Shown: piece after piece, positions 63,278 to 64,000 of the stretch
Numbering within the stretch: the first letter of the stretch is position 1
How the letters are laid out: each line of letters begins with the position of its first letter
Origin: Candidatus Limnocylindrales bacterium
Lineage (GTDB): Bacteria > Desulfobacterota > Binatia > UBA1149 > CAITLU01
Reading direction: 5' to 3'
Length of the DNA: 64,000 bases
Assembly: GCA_035626395.1 (NCBI GenBank)
Contig: DASPNR010000031.1
Location: forward strand, 620,001 to 684,000
Notes under the pieces: generated by a model
Told to the model about the DNA's origin: nothing
The model's input: only the letters and a program-made list of their open reading frames with translations
Database searches by the model: none
Position numbers and translations under genes: made by a program

Positions 63278-64000
63278 TTGGCCAACCAATTCTTCGCGCG
63301 CAAGTCGGTCGAGCAGCTCCATGCGGAGCTGGCCGCTGCCGATCGGCTGCACCGTGTCCTGGGGCCCTTCGCGCTGACGTCTCTCGGCGTCGGCGCCATC
63401 ATCGGCGCCGGCATCTTCGTTCTGGTGGGGCTCGGTGCACGCGATTTTGCCGGGCCGTCGCTGATGCTCTCGTTCGTGCTCGCGGGCATCGGCTGCGCGC
63501 TGGCGGGCCTGTGCTACGCCGAGTTCGCCGCCATGATCCCGGTGGCCGGTAGCGCCTACACGTATGCCTACGCCACGTTGGGCGAGTTGTTCGCGTGGAT
63601 CATCGGCTGGGATCTGATCCTCGAGTACGCGGTGGCGTCGTGCGCCGTTGCGCATGGGTGGTCGAAGTATTTCCAGGCGTTCCTGGCGCTCTACGGGTTT
63701 CATCTGCCGCCATCGCTGACGATGGACCCCTTCACCGCGCTCAGTCTGCATCCGGATATCGTGGCCGGGGCGGTCCATGTGCTCGGGGTTCCCATCATCT
63801 TCGACATCTCGGCGCTGGTGATCGTCGTGCTGCTGACGGCCGTGCTGGTTCTCGGCATCCGCGAGAGCGCCGGCCTGAACACGCTGATCGTTCTGCTGAA
63901 GCTGGGGATCATCCTCTTCGTGATCATCGCCGGGCTTCCGCACGTGAACCCGGAGAACTGGCAGCCGTACTTCCCGAACGGACTCACGGGGACCCTGCGG
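63278..64000 (+). CDS. APC-family amino acid permease (3' partial)
   Basis: The frame is open from a TTG at 63278 to the end of the window (241 residues). LTSLGVGAIIGAGIFVLVGLG is the first helix of cationic-amino-acid-transporter/YfnA-type APC permeases. AEFAAMIPVAGSAYTYAYATLGELFAWIIGWDLILEYA follows as helices 2-3, and further helices continue. It takes up amino acids across the inner membrane. AGAGG lies about 10 bases before the TTG. It is divergent from exbB. Confidence 0.88.
   Translation, partial: MANQFFARKSVEQLHAELAAADRLHRVLGPFALTSLGVGAIIGAGIFVLVGLGARDFAGPSLMLSFVLAGIGCALAGLCYAEFAAMIPVAGSAYTYAYATLGELFAWIIGWDLILEYAVASCAVAHGWSKYFQAFLALYGFHLPPSLTMDPFTALSLHPDIVAGAVHVLGVPIIFDISALVIVVLLTAVLVLGIRESAGLNTLIVLLKLGIILFVIIAGLPHVNPENWQPYFPNGLTGTLR

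Overview
The window is about 64 kb of very GC-rich (roughly two-thirds G+C), densely packed bacterial chromosome. Apolipoprotein N-acyltransferase, an ExbB/ExbD proton channel, a beta-barrel outer-membrane protein and a DUF1329 protein point to a Gram-negative envelope. Secreted proteins with Thr-rich linkers, dockerin-like or thrombospondin-type-3-like calcium repeats, together with a Baeyer-Villiger-type monooxygenase, a CoA-transferase and a DUF1329 protein, resemble the gene content of uncultured deltaproteobacteria-like lineages such as Candidatus Binatota. That placement is inference, not proof. No rRNA, tRNA, CRISPR array, integrase or intact transposase was recognised.

Layout. 1-7.8 kb: end of a two-domain SagB-type dehydrogenase, class I fructose-1,6-bisphosphatase, a secreted dockerin-like protein, D-aminoacyl-tRNA deacylase, a DUF1285 protein, TrmL, and a large secreted protein with a possible Cys-His-Asp catalytic set. 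8-17.5 kb: two adjacent paralogous PAS histidine kinases, a Ku-LigD end-joining pair, then a MASE1 histidine kinase with an Rcp1-like receiver protein. 17.9-20.8 kb: an SCP2-like protein followed by two paralogous di-iron ferritin-like proteins; one keeps every metal ligand and the other has lost nearly all. 20.8-26 kb: a degenerate-looking alpha/beta hydrolase and three secreted proteins. 26-35.4 kb: an NtrC-family activator, a GFA-fold enzyme, an isoprenylcysteine-methyltransferase-like membrane enzyme, a multi-pass histidine kinase, and an Lnt-GST-CoA-transferase operon.

35.5-47.4 kb is almost entirely signalling on the minus strand. It holds an operon of outer-membrane barrel, periplasmic blue-copper protein and two histidine kinases, and a six-gene stressosome operon (RsbR-RsbS-RsbT, a fused ATPase/SpoIIE phosphatase, a histidine kinase and a hybrid kinase). 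47.7-52.2 kb: a thioredoxin-reductase-like flavoprotein and a flavin monooxygenase diverge around a perfect 18-bp palindrome, followed by glutaminyl-tRNA synthetase. 52.3-55.6 kb is gene-poor, with small membrane proteins, a TadE-like protein and a frameshifted penicillin-acylase remnant. 55.6-64 kb: a DUF1329 protein, a DUF2332 protein, an ExbB-ExbD-VWA-TPR operon and the start of an APC-family permease.

The two most interesting candidate systems are the ExbB/ExbD operon, whose VWA protein carries a TonB-type SxxxH membrane anchor, and the three-gene di-iron cluster with a metal-less partner subunit. Eight histidine kinases lie within 64 kb but only two separate response regulators, which suggests shared phosphorelay partners.
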